From: Acinetobacter sp. Ac_5812
Lineage (GTDB): Bacteria > Pseudomonadota > Gammaproteobacteria > Pseudomonadales > Moraxellaceae
DNA: 64,000 nt
NCBI RefSeq assembly: GCF_013072695.1
Contig: NZ_LXUK01000009.1
Location: forward strand, 1 to 64,000
Direction of reading: 5' to 3'
The position numbers and the translations under genes were made by a program. Below are positions 25,412 through 35,149 of the stretch, piece by piece. Under the pieces are notes generated by a model that was given only the letters and a program-made list of their open reading frames with translations, was not told the DNA's origin and did not search any database. Position 1 is the first letter of the stretch. Each line of letters opens with the position of its first letter.

Positions 25412-25562
25412 TCGCTTCAGGGCGGGGTGAAATTCCCCACCGGTGGTAAGTTAGGCATTGCAATCAAATGACCTAATCAGCCCACGAGCCTGTATATATT
25501 TTTTATATACTCGCAGATTTGGTGAGAGACCAAAGCCGACGGTATAGTCCGGATGAAAGAAG
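25412..25562 (+). ncRNA. FMN riboswitch (RFN element)
   Basis: The conserved RFN blocks are present in order: TTCAGGGCGGGGTGAAATTC, CCCACCGGTGGTAAGT, CAGCCCACGAGC, then a variable AT-rich stem (about 25493-25514). GGTGAGAGACCAAAGCCGAC and GGTATAGTCCGGATGAAAGA close the aptamer. It binds FMN and lowers expression of riboflavin genes. About 105 nt of expression platform separate it from the ribB start. Confidence 0.96.
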
Positions 25563-25666
25563 ACGAAACCACTGAAACACGCTTTTTGCGTTGTTTTTGT
25601 GCACGCTTATTTTTTACATCAGTCCTGAAATGTTCAACCGTATCCTACTTACGAGAGCGTTTCATT

Positions 25667-26326
25667 ATGTCAAGTTTAATCCAACCCGAACTTTTCTTTT
25701 CAGCACTTTCCCCTGCTGAACAACGCATTCAACAAGCTTTAGAAGATATCCGCCAAGGCAAACCTGTATTGGTGATGGATGATTTTGATCGTGAAAACGA
25801 AGCTGACCTGATTATTGCTGCTGAAACCTTAACTGTCGAAACCATGGCACAAATGATTCGTGATGGTTCAGGTATTGTTTGCTTATGCTTAACAGAAGCC
25901 TTGGCCGATCATTTAGAACTTCCACCCATGGTAGTCGACAATTCTAGTCAGTTTAAAACCGCATTTACCGTGACCATTGAAGCGGCACAAGGCGTGACCA
26001 CAGGCGTGTCTGCCAAAGACCGTGTCACCACTGTTTTGGCAGCCACCAAAGATGGCGCTATGGCGAGTGATCTCAGTCGTCCAGGTCATGTATTCCCTTT
26101 ACGTGCACGCGATGGTGGTGTTTTAAGCCGTCGTGGTCATACTGAAGGAACTATAGATTTGGCACGTTTGGCAGGTTTAAAGCCATCTGGAGTGCTGTGT
26201 GAGTTGACCAATCCTGATGGCTCAATGGCTTCAGGGATTCAAGTGCTTGCTTATGCACAAACACATAACTTGACTGTGATCAGCATCGAAGAACTGGTGC
26301 AATACCGCTTAAAACATAATGTCTGA
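25667..26326 (+). CDS. ribB: 3,4-dihydroxy-2-butanone 4-phosphate synthase RibB
   Basis: RibB converts ribulose-5-phosphate to the four-carbon precursor of riboflavin. The 219-aa product has [16 protein letters not shown] (about residues 37-52), GIVCLCLTE, the [11 protein letters not shown] segment, and [17 protein letters not shown] (about residues 160-176). It lacks the GTP cyclohydrolase II domain, so it is the stand-alone form. The ATG at 25667 is chosen because the frame further upstream lies inside the riboswitch. Confidence 0.96.
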   Translation: MSSLIQPELFFSALSPAEQRIQQALEDIRQGKPVLVMDDFDRENEADLIIAAETLTVETMAQMIRDGSGIVCLCLTEALADHLELPPMVVDNSSQFKTAFTVTIEAAQGVTTGVSAKDRVTTVLAATKDGAMASDLSRPGHVFPLRARDGGVLSRRGHTEGTIDLARLAGLKPSGVLCELTNPDGSMASGIQVLAYAQTHNLTVISIEELVQYRLKHNV

Positions 26327-26336
26327 TTAGATATAG

Positions 26337-26363
26337 AAAAGCCTCGAATTATCGAGGCTTTTT
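26337..26363. terminator. Bidirectional terminator between ribB and the HAD gene
   Basis: AAAAGCCTCG pairs with CGAGGCTTTT around AATTAT. It serves both convergent genes. Confidence 0.88.
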
Positions 26364-26373
26364 ACAATTCGCT

Positions 26374-27048
26374 TTATGAAACTTTCCGCTCTGCATTCAA
26401 TTCAGCAACAGCTTCAATCAACTGACTAAATTGCGAAATTTGGGTCACAGGTTGTGCTTGAGCCAACTCTTCTGCCGTGCCATAACCATAATTCACAGCA
26501 ATGGTTTCAATGCCATTGGCACGCGCACCGATGATGTCGTATTGACGATCCCCCACCATAATACATTGCTGTGCATCTAACTGCTGTTGTTCAAGAATAT
26601 AAGCGATTAAATCCGCTTTATTGGTTCTCTCACCAGTCAATTCACTGCCATACATTTCGGTAAAATACTGGGCTAAATCAAAATGAATCAAAATTTGCTT
26701 CGCATAAACCGTAGGTTTTGCTGTCGCCAAAAATAAAACATAGCCTTGTGATTGCAATTGTTGCAAAGTCTCAGCGACTGAAGGATAAACTTCATTTTCA
26801 AATAAGCCTGTCACCGAGAACCGCTCACGATAAGCCTGCAATGCCTGCTCAGCCAAATCGTCATCTTGAGTATTGAGTAATTTTGCCAGAGATGCTTTCA
26901 ATGGTGGGCCAATAGTCCAATCCAAATTCATGTCATTTGCCAAAGGTTGAGCTAATTTTTCCAAAGCAAAACGAATTGAACCATGAATTCCAGTTTTAGG
27001 ATCGGTTAAGGTTCCATCTAAATCGATGAGAATATTTTTGATCGTCAT
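26374..27048 (-). CDS. HAD-superfamily phosphatase (phosphoglycolate phosphatase-like)
   Basis: This 224-aa protein has HAD motif I LIDLDGTLTD (Asp nucleophile, about residues 7-16), motif II FLATAKP (about residue 107) and motif IV VGDRQYDIIGARANG (about residues 170-184). An alpha-helical cap lies between motifs I and II. Sequence style fits the Gph/YfbT-like subgroup, which hydrolyses small phosphorylated metabolites; the real substrate cannot be read. It diverges from thiD. Confidence 0.85.
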   Translation of the reverse strand: MTIKNILIDLDGTLTDPKTGIHGSIRFALEKLAQPLANDMNLDWTIGPPLKASLAKLLNTQDDDLAEQALQAYRERFSVTGLFENEVYPSVAETLQQLQSQGYVLFLATAKPTVYAKQILIHFDLAQYFTEMYGSELTGERTNKADLIAYILEQQQLDAQQCIMVGDRQYDIIGARANGIETIAVNYGYGTAEELAQAQPVTQISQFSQLIEAVAELNAERKVS

Positions 27049-27129
27049 TCGCTCAATCTCTTACAGTCTTACACAACGCAGTCGAGAGTTTCTCGAAACT
27101 CCCCTATACTACCGTAGATTACAGAATAA

Positions 27130-27918
<789 letters not shown>

Positions 27919-27949
27919 TAATCAATAAAATCTTCTGTAAAAGTTCAAT

Positions 27950-27977
27950 AAAAAAGGCGCAATCAGCGCCTTTTTTA
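27950..27977. terminator. Terminator between thiD and the Kbp-like gene
   Basis: GGCGC pairs with GCGCC around AATCA, flanked by A6 and T6, so it can act on both strands. Confidence 0.88.
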
Positions 27978-27988
27978 ACATCCACAAT

Positions 27989-28462
27989 TTACTGCGGAAT
28001 ACGCAGTACTTGACCTGGGAAAATATCATCTGCATTTTTAAGCAATGGACGATTGGCTTCAAAAATTTTATTGTACTGGTTTGGATCACCATAATACTCT
28101 TTTGAAATCTTCGATAGGTTGTCACCTGATTTCACGGTATAAAACTTACTTTCTGGCTCAGGTGTTTCCACGGTAAGTTGATCATCAACTTGCGCAACAT
28201 GATCAATATTTCCGACAGCAAGGACAATCTTTTCTTTATCTGCTTGGGTTTTAACCTGCCCTTTAATCGTTGCTGTATCGGTATTGCCATTATATGTGAC
28301 CGATAAACCATCAATCGGAAGACCTAAACTTTTAATCAAACCTAATAATTTATTCGCAATCTCTTGAGCTGATGGTTCAGCTGGCGTTGCTGGTGCTGCT
28401 TGCGGTTCAGCTGGTGCTGTATTTTTCTTACCAATACCTTTAACAAAATCAAAAAGACCCAT
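27989..28462 (-). CDS. kbp: BON-LysM protein, Kbp/YgaU-like
   Basis: The 157-aa protein has a short N-terminal linker (Ala/Pro-rich), a BON domain (about residues 30-98, with YNGNTDTATIKGQVKTQADK) and a C-terminal LysM domain (YTVKSGDNLSKISKEYYGDP to IFPGQVLRIPQ, about residues 108-157). This is the layout of E. coli Kbp, a potassium-binding protein. No signal peptide is visible, as in Kbp. Confidence 0.88.
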   Translation of the reverse strand: MGLFDFVKGIGKKNTAPAEPQAAPATPAEPSAQEIANKLLGLIKSLGLPIDGLSVTYNGNTDTATIKGQVKTQADKEKIVLAVGNIDHVAQVDDQLTVETPEPESKFYTVKSGDNLSKISKEYYGDPNQYNKIFEANRPLLKNADDIFPGQVLRIPQ

Positions 28463-28628
28463 TGTTATTTCCTCTGTAATTATTAATGCATAATAGTCAA
28501 AATAGACCTACATCTAGTTATACAGAAAAAATAAAACACTCGAGTTTCAATTTAACGCGGTCTTGTAAATATATGTATATTCGTTAGAACTTAATGAAAA
28601 ACATTCTGTTGCAAAACATGCAAACACA

Positions 28629-28654
28629 AAAAAGCCACCTTGCGGTGGCTTTTG
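28629..28654 (-). terminator. Terminator after acpP
   Basis: GCCACC pairs with GGTGGC around TTGC; read leftward it ends in a T-run. Confidence 0.88.
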
Positions 28655-28668
28655 ATCATGCAAGATGA

Positions 28669-28905
28669 TTAACCAAGTTTCTTAGTTACGTAATCGATTG
28701 CAGATTGAACAGTTGTGATTTCATTTGAATCTTCATCTGGAATCGTGATGTCAAAATCATTTTCAAAAGACATTACAAGTTCAACCAAATCTAAAGAGTC
28801 AGCACCTAAGTCATCCATGAAAGATGCTTCGTTTTTAATCTCTTCAGCACGCATACCTAATTGTTCAGCTACTGCTTGTTTGATGCGTTGTTCGATATCG
28901 CTCAC
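28669..28905 (-). CDS. acpP: Acyl carrier protein AcpP
   Basis: ACP carries growing fatty-acyl chains on a 4'-phosphopantetheine attached to the Ser of [15 protein letters not shown] (about residue 37). The start is assigned to a GTG at 28903-28905 because AGGAG lies 7 bases upstream. This gives a 78-aa protein, the E. coli length; the ATG at 28920 lies within the ribosome site. It follows fabG in the DUF177-rpmF-fabD-fabG-acpP cluster. Confidence 0.96.
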   Translation of the reverse strand: MSDIEQRIKQAVAEQLGMRAEEIKNEASFMDDLGADSLDLVELVMSFENDFDITIPDEDSNEITTVQSAIDYVTKKLG

Positions 28906-28991
28906 AGGAATTCTCCTCATTGCTTGTGGCGTTTTAATTTGCCACTAGTTTAATTGAATATAAGATTTTTTAAAAGTTTATACATCGCCAC

Positions 28992-29726
28992 TTAGGCCAT
29001 GTATAGACCACCATTTACGTGTAAAACTGTACCAGTAATGTAACTAGCCTTATCGCTCGCCAAGAAACTCACTGCATTTGCAATATCTTGAGGTTCACCT
29101 AGACGATTTAAAGCGACTTGATCAGTCATTTTTTTACGAATATCTTCGCTTAACTGATCAGTCATTTCAGTGGCAATGAAACCAGGTGCAACACTGTTCA
29201 CTGTAATCTGACGACTACCCATCTCTTTGGCTAAGCTACGACTGAATGCTTCAATCCCTGCTTTTGCTGCTGAGTAGTTCGCTTGCCCAGGGTTGGCAAA
29301 ATGCGCAACCACTGAACTAATATTAATAATGCGGCCAAAGCGTGCTTTGGTCATGCCTTTCAATACACGCTTAGACAAACGGTAAACCGCTTTCAGATGA
29401 ATATTGAGAATGTCATCCCAATCATCTTCTGACATACGCAGCAGCAAGTTGTCTTTGGTAATACCTGCATTGTTGACCAATACCAACACCGAACCATATT
29501 TTTGCTCGATATCTGAAACCAGTGCATCAATCGCTTCGCCATTGCGAACATCAAGTACAGCACCTGTCCCGTGTTCAGCAAAACTTTCTGTCAGCATTTG
29601 CGCGCCTGCTTCAGAAGTTGCGGTACCAACCACAAAAAAACCGTCTTGAATGAGTTGCTGTGCAATCGCTGCGCCAATGCCTCGGCTTGCTCCTGTCACT
29701 AACGCAACTTTTCGTTGTTGTGTCAT
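28992..29726 (-). CDS. fabG: 3-oxoacyl-ACP reductase FabG
   Basis: FabG reduces beta-ketoacyl-ACP in each fatty-acid elongation round. The 244-aa short-chain dehydrogenase has the cofactor loop VTGASRGIGAAIAQ (residues 10-23), the NNAG motif, catalytic Ser in INISSVV, and YSAAKAGIEAF (Tyr/Lys about residues 151/155). It overlaps fabD by 4 bp. Confidence 0.96.
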   Translation of the reverse strand: MTQQRKVALVTGASRGIGAAIAQQLIQDGFFVVGTATSEAGAQMLTESFAEHGTGAVLDVRNGEAIDALVSDIEQKYGSVLVLVNNAGITKDNLLLRMSEDDWDDILNIHLKAVYRLSKRVLKGMTKARFGRIINISSVVAHFANPGQANYSAAKAGIEAFSRSLAKEMGSRQITVNSVAPGFIATEMTDQLSEDIRKKMTDQVALNRLGEPQDIANAVSFLASDKASYITGTVLHVNGGLYMA

Positions 29727-30709
29727 GCAATTTTTCCTTCTGCCACTAACACTGCGTTTAGGGCATCTTCCATACGTGCTTTGCTATCTAGGGCAAATGC
29801 TTTTTCTATGTTCGGTAATCGCTTAGCAAGATTACTCAGTACCGTACCTGGACCACATTCAACCACATACTGGATACCCTGATCTTGCAGATATTGCATC
29901 GTACGCGTCCATTGTACTGATTGGTACAATTGAGCCGTTAACGCCTGACGTAATTGAGCAACATCTGTCGCGATTTCCGCGTTGACATTTTGTATTACAG
30001 GAAGGCATGGTAGCTCAATGGCAGTTTGTTCCAAAGCTTCGGCAAACTTTTCCGCAGCTGGTTTCATTAATGTGCAATGAGATGGTACAGAAACAGGCAA
30101 TGCAATTGCTTTCCCTGATTGTTCTTTTGCTTCTGCCATGACCTGCTGAACCAATGCTGTACTACCCGCGATTACGACTTGGCCTTGCGCATTATAATTT
30201 GCCGCTTCAACTGAACCTTGACCTGTAGCAGAAGCATTTTGACAAAGCTCGACCACTTTCTCATCAGCCAAACCGAGAATTGCAGCCATTGCACCTTCAC
30301 CTGAAGGAACAGCACTCTGCATCAGTTTGCCACGTAAATGAACCAGTTTAACTGCATCAGCCAAGCTCATTGCTTCCGCTGCAACAAGCGCACTGTACTC
30401 TCCCAAAGAGTGTCCAGCCAAGTATTTCGGCACAATACCACCCAGCTCTAACCATACACGCCATAGCGCGATACTTGCGGTCAGTAATACGGGTTGGGTA
30501 TTTTCAGTTTGGTCCAAGCCTTCACCGGTTTGGGCAATCTGCCAAAGGTCAAAACCTAGTGCAGCTGATGCCTCAGCAAATGTATCTTGAACGACACTAA
30601 ACTGCTCTGCAAGTTCAGCCAGCATACCTGCTTTTTGAGAACCCTGACCAGGAAAAACAAATGCTGTTTTTGTTGCTTGAGCAGCCTGCTCAAGTCGTTT
30701 AGTCGACAT
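29723..30709 (-). CDS. fabD: Malonyl-CoA:ACP transacylase FabD
   Basis: FabD loads malonyl groups onto ACP. The 328-aa protein has FVFPGQGSQKAGML (about residues 17-30), the nucleophile elbow AGHSLGEYSALVAA (Ser about residue 100) and the catalytic His in VPSHCTLMKPAA (about residue 209). An extra N-terminal segment of about 14 residues precedes the core. Downstream overlap with fabG shows co-transcription. Confidence 0.95.
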   Translation of the reverse strand: MSTKRLEQAAQATKTAFVFPGQGSQKAGMLAELAEQFSVVQDTFAEASAALGFDLWQIAQTGEGLDQTENTQPVLLTASIALWRVWLELGGIVPKYLAGHSLGEYSALVAAEAMSLADAVKLVHLRGKLMQSAVPSGEGAMAAILGLADEKVVELCQNASATGQGSVEAANYNAQGQVVIAGSTALVQQVMAEAKEQSGKAIALPVSVPSHCTLMKPAAEKFAEALEQTAIELPCLPVIQNVNAEIATDVAQLRQALTAQLYQSVQWTRTMQYLQDQGIQYVVECGPGTVLSNLAKRLPNIEKAFALDSKARMEDALNAVLVAEGKIA

Positions 30710-30840
30710 ATAAAAATCCTTAAATTAGTCTACCGCCAATTTTATCAATACTCATAATTCTACATGAGAATGACAATAGACTCTTTAGCGATGCGGCAAT
30801 TTAACACTGATTAATTCTTTTTATAATTGCGAAAAACAAC

Positions 30841-30869
30841 AAAAAAGGGAGCTTTCGCTCCCATTTTTT
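30841..30869 (-). terminator. Terminator after rpmF
   Basis: GGGAGC pairs with GCTCCC around TTTC, with a T-run when read leftward. It separates rpmF from fabD, so the fab genes probably have their own promoter in 30710-30840. Confidence 0.85.
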
Positions 30870-30906
30870 CTATACTTTAAGCTAACGCTTAATGCATATA
30901 GTTCAA

Positions 30907-31092
30907 TTATTCAGCATCAGCTGCTTTAGCGAATAATTGACGACCACGGTAAATACCGTCTTTAGTCACGTGGTGACGACGATGAGTTTCACCAGTAGTT
31001 TGGTCTACAGATAATGCATTCTCGGTTAAAGCGTCATGTGAACGGCGCATGTCACGGCGAGAGCGACTTTTACGGTTTTGCTGAACGGCCAT
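30907..31092 (-). CDS. rpmF: 50S ribosomal protein bL32
   Basis: The 61-aa basic protein [20 protein letters not shown] is the bL32 signature start; [17 protein letters not shown] follows. It lacks the Cys quartet of zinc-binding forms. A GGAGCC ribosome site precedes it. It is paired with the DUF177 gene upstream, as in most proteobacteria. Confidence 0.97.
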   Translation of the reverse strand: MAVQQNRKSRSRRDMRRSHDALTENALSVDQTTGETHRRHHVTKDGIYRGRQLFAKAADAE

Positions 31093-31166
31093 GATGGCTC
31101 CTTACAAAGATCGAAAAAATGGATCAGAACAAATTCAGTTGTCTTAACTCAACATTATAACATAAA

Positions 31167-31727
31167 TTATGAGTTAAGTTTACCCTTCAGACCTGCCAAA
31201 ACATCAAACGGGTTATCCCGTTTCTCTTCGACAACATCTGGAGTGGCAGGTTGATGCTTATGCTCACAAGCATCATGCTTAGGAGATAAAGGCATCAACA
31301 ATAACAGCTCATCTTCTAATAGTGCGAGCAAATCTATCACTGCAGGTGCATCAAAATCACCTTTTTTTGAAGATTCACTTTCACCTAGAACGATGAAATC
31401 AGCATCCTCATCCAATCGCTCTATCAGTGACTCATCATCAATCAAAGCTAAATGAAAGTCTGAAACCAATTCAATTTCAACGGCTTCCAAACAACGTTGG
31501 CACACCATTGGAACTTTTGCTTCAGTATGTCCATCTAACCATACAATACGATGATAGATATCCATTGATAGCTTACAGTCTATGTTGATCAATTGATCAT
31601 CAATTGAACCAACAGCTTCTCGAGCAATACGAGCAAAGCGAGACAATGGCAGTGTTCCTGACCATGTAAAGCCCTGTTCAGCCCATTTAAATGGCTCGAT
31701 TTGGCTTGGAAAAGTATTTGCTGACAT
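31167..31727 (-). CDS. yceD: DUF177 / YceD-family protein
   Basis: The 186-aa protein carries the family hallmark VPMVCQRCLEAVEIEL (about residues 73-88) and an acidic C-terminal half with LLALLEDELLLLMPLSP. YceD proteins are linked to 23S rRNA accumulation or ribosome assembly and nearly always precede rpmF, as here (74 bp gap). The C-terminus carries a HDACEHKH stretch in place of the usual Cys/His pattern. Confidence 0.9.
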   Translation of the reverse strand: MSANTFPSQIEPFKWAEQGFTWSGTLPLSRFARIAREAVGSIDDQLINIDCKLSMDIYHRIVWLDGHTEAKVPMVCQRCLEAVEIELVSDFHLALIDDESLIERLDEDADFIVLGESESSKKGDFDAPAVIDLLALLEDELLLLMPLSPKHDACEHKHQPATPDVVEEKRDNPFDVLAGLKGKLNS

Positions 31728-31823
31728 AATTAAGGCGGCAATTCTACAAATTCATCGGTACTCTGTCAAAGATTAAGATACAATTTTGTACTTCTTTAGA
31801 CAGAACTCGGGGTAAATTAAGCA

Positions 31824-32486
31824 ATGTACCTGTTGCAGCCGCAACTTGAAGTAACATCTTCATTACTTGTTAGCACCCATTCAACCTCTGTTCCTGTGTT
31901 AGCGCTAGATCAAGTGCAACGTTCATCTTGGCAAAAGTTAACAACAGAACCAGAACAGGTCGATTGGCTTATTTTACACTTTAATCACTGGTTTTCCCAC
32001 CATAATGTCACACTTGTTAAAGGTGATTTTGAACCAGAATATTTCCCAGCCACTTCTGAGCAGCCTGCAAAGATCCAATTTGCCCATGGTTTTTTCAATA
32101 GTGCCCTCCATGAAATCAGCCATTGGAGCATTGCTGGCGAGCAACGCCGCCTACTTTCCGACCTTGGCTATTGGTATGCGCCTGATGGACGAAGTTCAGA
32201 ACAACAGGCCCTGTTTGAGCAAGTTGAAATTAAACCTCAAGCCATAGAATGGCTATTTGCGACTGCCTTTGGTCGGAAATTTCGTGTATCACTGGATAAC
32301 TTAACGGGTGATGGCGGTAATGGAGATCAATTTAAAGATCATGTCTTTGCGCAAGTACAACGTTATTTTTCTGGCGAAGCAAAATTACCCCGCGATGCCA
32401 CACATTTCATTCATTATATCTGTGTGTCTACCCGCAATGGAACACCATTACAACTCGATGAATTTAAACGTGAATACCTTGATTAA
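31824..32486 (+). CDS. epmC: EF-P hydroxylase-like protein (EpmC/YfcM family)
   Basis: The 220-aa product contains FFNSALHEISHWSIAGEQRR (about residues 90-109), with the His-Glu...His metal-binding set, and YWYAPDGRSSEQQALFEQVE (about residues 116-135). Both are signatures of the YfcM/EpmC family. In E. coli this enzyme hydroxylates the modified Lys34 of EF-P. Whether EF-P is beta-lysylated in this host depends on epmA/epmB genes not in this window. It diverges from the DUF177 gene. Confidence 0.88.
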   Translation: MYLLQPQLEVTSSLLVSTHSTSVPVLALDQVQRSSWQKLTTEPEQVDWLILHFNHWFSHHNVTLVKGDFEPEYFPATSEQPAKIQFAHGFFNSALHEISHWSIAGEQRRLLSDLGYWYAPDGRSSEQQALFEQVEIKPQAIEWLFATAFGRKFRVSLDNLTGDGGNGDQFKDHVFAQVQRYFSGEAKLPRDATHFIHYICVSTRNGTPLQLDEFKREYLD

Positions 32487-32574
32487 GTGACAAAATTATC
32501 ACATCTAAGACTTGCAACATGCCCCTAACAAGTTTCATACTGAATTTAGCCGTATAAATCAGGGAGTTAAAATA

Positions 32575-33192
32575 ATGTTGCATTTACATATTCATCCTGA
32601 AAATCCACAGGCTCGCTTAATTACACAAGCAGTAGAACGTATTCGTGCTGGTGATGTTGTGGTCTATCCAACAGATGCTGCCTATGCGATCGGTTGTCAA
32701 ATCGGAAATAAGAGTGCAATGGAACGGATTGCACAAATTCGTGGTCTGGGACCAAAGCACCAGTATGCGATTATGTGTTGTGATTTATCCGATATTGCGA
32801 CCTATGCCAAAGTCGATAACGCGATGTATCGTCTATTAAAAAATAATACGCCAGCGGTTACGACTTTTATTTTGCCAGCGACCAGCGAAGTACCAAAACG
32901 TTTAATGCATCCGAAGAAAAAAACCATTGGTCTGCGTATTCCAAGTAATCCCGTTGCGCAGGCTTTATTAAAAGAACTCGGTGAACCGCTGTTAACCAGT
33001 ACCCTGATTTTGCCTGATCAAAAAGATCCATTGGATGACCCCTTTGATATTGAAAACCAGTTGGGTAAACGGATTGATGTATTTATTGATAGTGGTTTCG
33101 GAACTTTATCCACCACCAGTATTGTGGATTTATCTGGAGAAAACCCTGAAATCGTGCGTCGTGGTGTCGGTGATGTCAGTGCTTTTGAGTAA
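32575..33192 (+). CDS. yciO: YciO/Sua5-family putative nucleic-acid-binding protein
   Basis: This 205-aa protein belongs to the YrdC/Sua5 family: VVYPTDAAYAIGCQIGNKSA (about residues 29-48), IMCCDLSDIATYAKV and KKKTIGLRIPSNPVAQALL (about residues 114-132). It fits the YciO subgroup rather than the essential TsaC. The ATG at 32575 has AGGGAGTT upstream; a 21-codon upstream extension is rejected. The last ~100 bp are duplicated, diverged, at 35150-35251. Confidence 0.9.
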   Translation: MLHLHIHPENPQARLITQAVERIRAGDVVVYPTDAAYAIGCQIGNKSAMERIAQIRGLGPKHQYAIMCCDLSDIATYAKVDNAMYRLLKNNTPAVTTFILPATSEVPKRLMHPKKKTIGLRIPSNPVAQALLKELGEPLLTSTLILPDQKDPLDDPFDIENQLGKRIDVFIDSGFGTLSTTSIVDLSGENPEIVRRGVGDVSAFE

Positions 33193-33268
33193 CCAATAAA
33201 AACTTACCTATTTTATCTCCCCCCGTTAAACTTTATGGTTTTGGTTGATCTAAAACCATAAAAACACC

Positions 33269-34150
33269 TTATTTATTAAAGCTAACCGTGCTTTTGCTGA
33301 TAAAAAACACCCCTAATAGGACAAAAAATAACGCAGGTAGCATTAAAATAGTGATTTTCTCATTTAAGAATAAAGCACCTAGTAATAAACCGACAATTGG
33401 AACAAGATAGTTCGTTGTTGCAGTAAATACAGAGCCCACTTGAGAGATCAAATAATACATGAGTAACAGTGCGCCGGCTGTAGAGATTAGCGCTAAACCC
33501 ATCATTGCTCCCACAGCTTGTAGATTAAAATTAGTACTCCAATCCTGAGTTAGGATCATAAACGGCAAACTAATCATTGCTGAAATTGATAAAACATAAG
33601 CATTGGTTATTGCTGGTTTAACACTTCCTAACTGTCGCGTTCTATAAACGGAATATCCATAAAAAATTGCAGACAGAAAAACCGCCAAATGCCCTTTGGC
33701 ATTTTCTCCCCCATATTTCAAAATATCTTGAAAAGAAAGCAAAAAAATTCCTAAAAAACCAAAGATAAAACCTAAGTAGACTTGCCTATTGAAACGAATT
33801 TTTTCTTTACCGAAATATTCAAAGAGAGCGACAAATAATGGAATTAATGCCATATATACAGCTTCAATCCCACTTGCAATATACTGAAGCGCCCACGCGA
33901 TCAGTGAAAATGGAATAACGGTTGAAGTAAATGCCAATGTAATAAAAATTTTCTTATGCGCCTTCCACACAGTCCAATAAGAATGTGTGCTATAAAAAAC
34001 ATATGGAACAATTACCATTGCCGCAAGAAAGAGTCTAAAAAAAACAATACTGGCTGTAGAAAAAGAGTAATCTGCTATTTTCATGAATAAAAATGCAGAA
34101 CCTTGCATAATGCCCAAAAGTAACAAGAACAAAAAAAACTTTAATTTCAT
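33269..34150 (-). CDS. EamA/DMT-family transporter
   Basis: The 293-aa protein has about ten hydrophobic segments and two EamA repeats (for example SAFLFMKIADYSFSTASIVF early and FTATTNYLVPIVGLLLGALF late). EamA members often export amino acids or other small metabolites. The start has AAGGAGTT upstream. It lies downstream of the broken halogenase gene on the same strand with only a terminator-like hairpin between, so it may depend on that transcript. Lower GC than its neighbours and its position in the insert suggest transfer. Substrate unknown. Confidence 0.85.
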   Translation of the reverse strand: MKLKFFLFLLLLGIMQGSAFLFMKIADYSFSTASIVFFRLFLAAMVIVPYVFYSTHSYWTVWKAHKKIFITLAFTSTVIPFSLIAWALQYIASGIEAVYMALIPLFVALFEYFGKEKIRFNRQVYLGFIFGFLGIFLLSFQDILKYGGENAKGHLAVFLSAIFYGYSVYRTRQLGSVKPAITNAYVLSISAMISLPFMILTQDWSTNFNLQAVGAMMGLALISTAGALLLMYYLISQVGSVFTATTNYLVPIVGLLLGALFLNEKITILMLPALFFVLLGVFFISKSTVSFNK

Positions 34151-34162
34151 TCCAACTCCTTA

Positions 34163-34198
34163 TGAAAAAAGAGATCGGATTAAATAATCGATCTCTTC
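34163..34198 (-). terminator. Terminator-like hairpin between halogenase and EamA genes
   Basis: Read leftward, AAGAGATCG pairs with CGATCTCTT and a T-run follows. It ends 13 bp before the EamA start, so it may act as an attenuator rather than an absolute end. Confidence 0.7.
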
Positions 34199-34205
34199 TA
34201 AAGTT

Positions 34206-34950
34206 TTAGTCTCGGAAAGCATATGTTTCGTGAGTAACCTCACGATTAATGTCTCTAGCACGTTCCCATGCCATGTTTACAATAATTCGAGTTGCATCTT
34301 GCTCTAAGGGGGTCACTCTATGTAACGTTGTATCTGATTTTAATAAATAAATATCACCAGTTTCATAATAATAATTTTTCACAGGATTCCGTAATAAATG
34401 TTCTTTAATCCTTGCATTTTTCTTATTCCAATATGTATGAGGAATGCACTCTAATATTCCCCCATACTCTAAAGACGGCGCTTCAACAATCCAAATCATA
34501 CTATAAGGGTAGTCTCCCCCAATGAAATCCATGTGTATCTCCTACTTTATGTTGACAATTAATAATGAATTTCTCAAATTCCCACGGATTCGGAATAATT
34601 TCTTCCTTAGCTAATTTACCCATAAATTTAATTAAACTTTCTGAGTGATAAACTGCTGGGATTACTTCACCATATTCAGCAATATCAACTTGACGTACAT
34701 TACTCATAAAACGAGGCGTATTCCCTGTTGACTCCATATGGAGATCACGCCTTTTTGCATACTTTCCAAGCAGTTCTCGAACTTCAGCATAAAATAATTC
34801 TTTTACACTTACAGGAATCAGATGACTAACTTTTAAATATCCATCTCTAAGAAATGATTGTGCGGCCCAAAAAACCTCATCATTAGTCATGAATTTCTCT
34901 TCAAGATGTAAAGAAATTTCATCTTCAATAAATTGTTTTAAATTTTCCAT
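34206..34950 (-). pseudogene. BesD-like Fe/2-oxoglutarate amino-acid halogenase, split by a one-base frameshift
   Basis: Two overlapping leftward frames (34501-34950 and 34206-34532) join into one ~247-aa protein if one G is dropped from the GGGGG run at 34516-34520. The join reads THGFHWGDYPYSMIW. Counting from the first ATG, the iron site is His143-x-Gly145 and His210, with the 2OG-binding Arg about 221. Gly in place of Asp is the hallmark of radical halogenases such as BesD, as opposed to HxD hydroxylases. From memory, BesD has His137, Gly139 and His204, the same 67-residue spacing. Residues I recall as its Lys-binding set (Arg74, Glu120, His134, Asp140, Asn219) match Arg80, Glu126, His140, Asp146 and Asn225 here at a constant offset of 6. 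Either a recent pseudogene, a phase-variable gene or a sequencing error. Confidence 0.82.
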
Positions 34951-35149
34951 AATTTTAAATTCACTATTTAGAGAATCTTGAAATTAGCAAAAAAATAATA
35001 ACCACAATCAAAAAATAACAAAAAATAAACTTAAAAATCAATATCTTGTCCCAAAATGTAAGTAACATTAAATCCATCACAAAAAGATAAAATAGTTATC
35101 TTCTTAAATCCTTATAAATCAAAATCATTTAAAACTAATGCTTACTGAC

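Noticed and set aside
25553..25666. N-terminal 38-codon extension of RibB
   Set aside because: It lies in the FMN riboswitch tail and platform; the RibB domain starts at the ATG at 25667.
27086..27101. GAGTTTC/GAAACTC palindrome in the HAD-thiD gap
   Set aside because: Single copy with no known regulator match; could be an operator but unsupported.
33235..33259. ATGGTTTT/AAAACCAT inverted repeat after yciO
   Set aside because: Weak AT-rich stem with no clear T-run on either strand; not called as a terminator.
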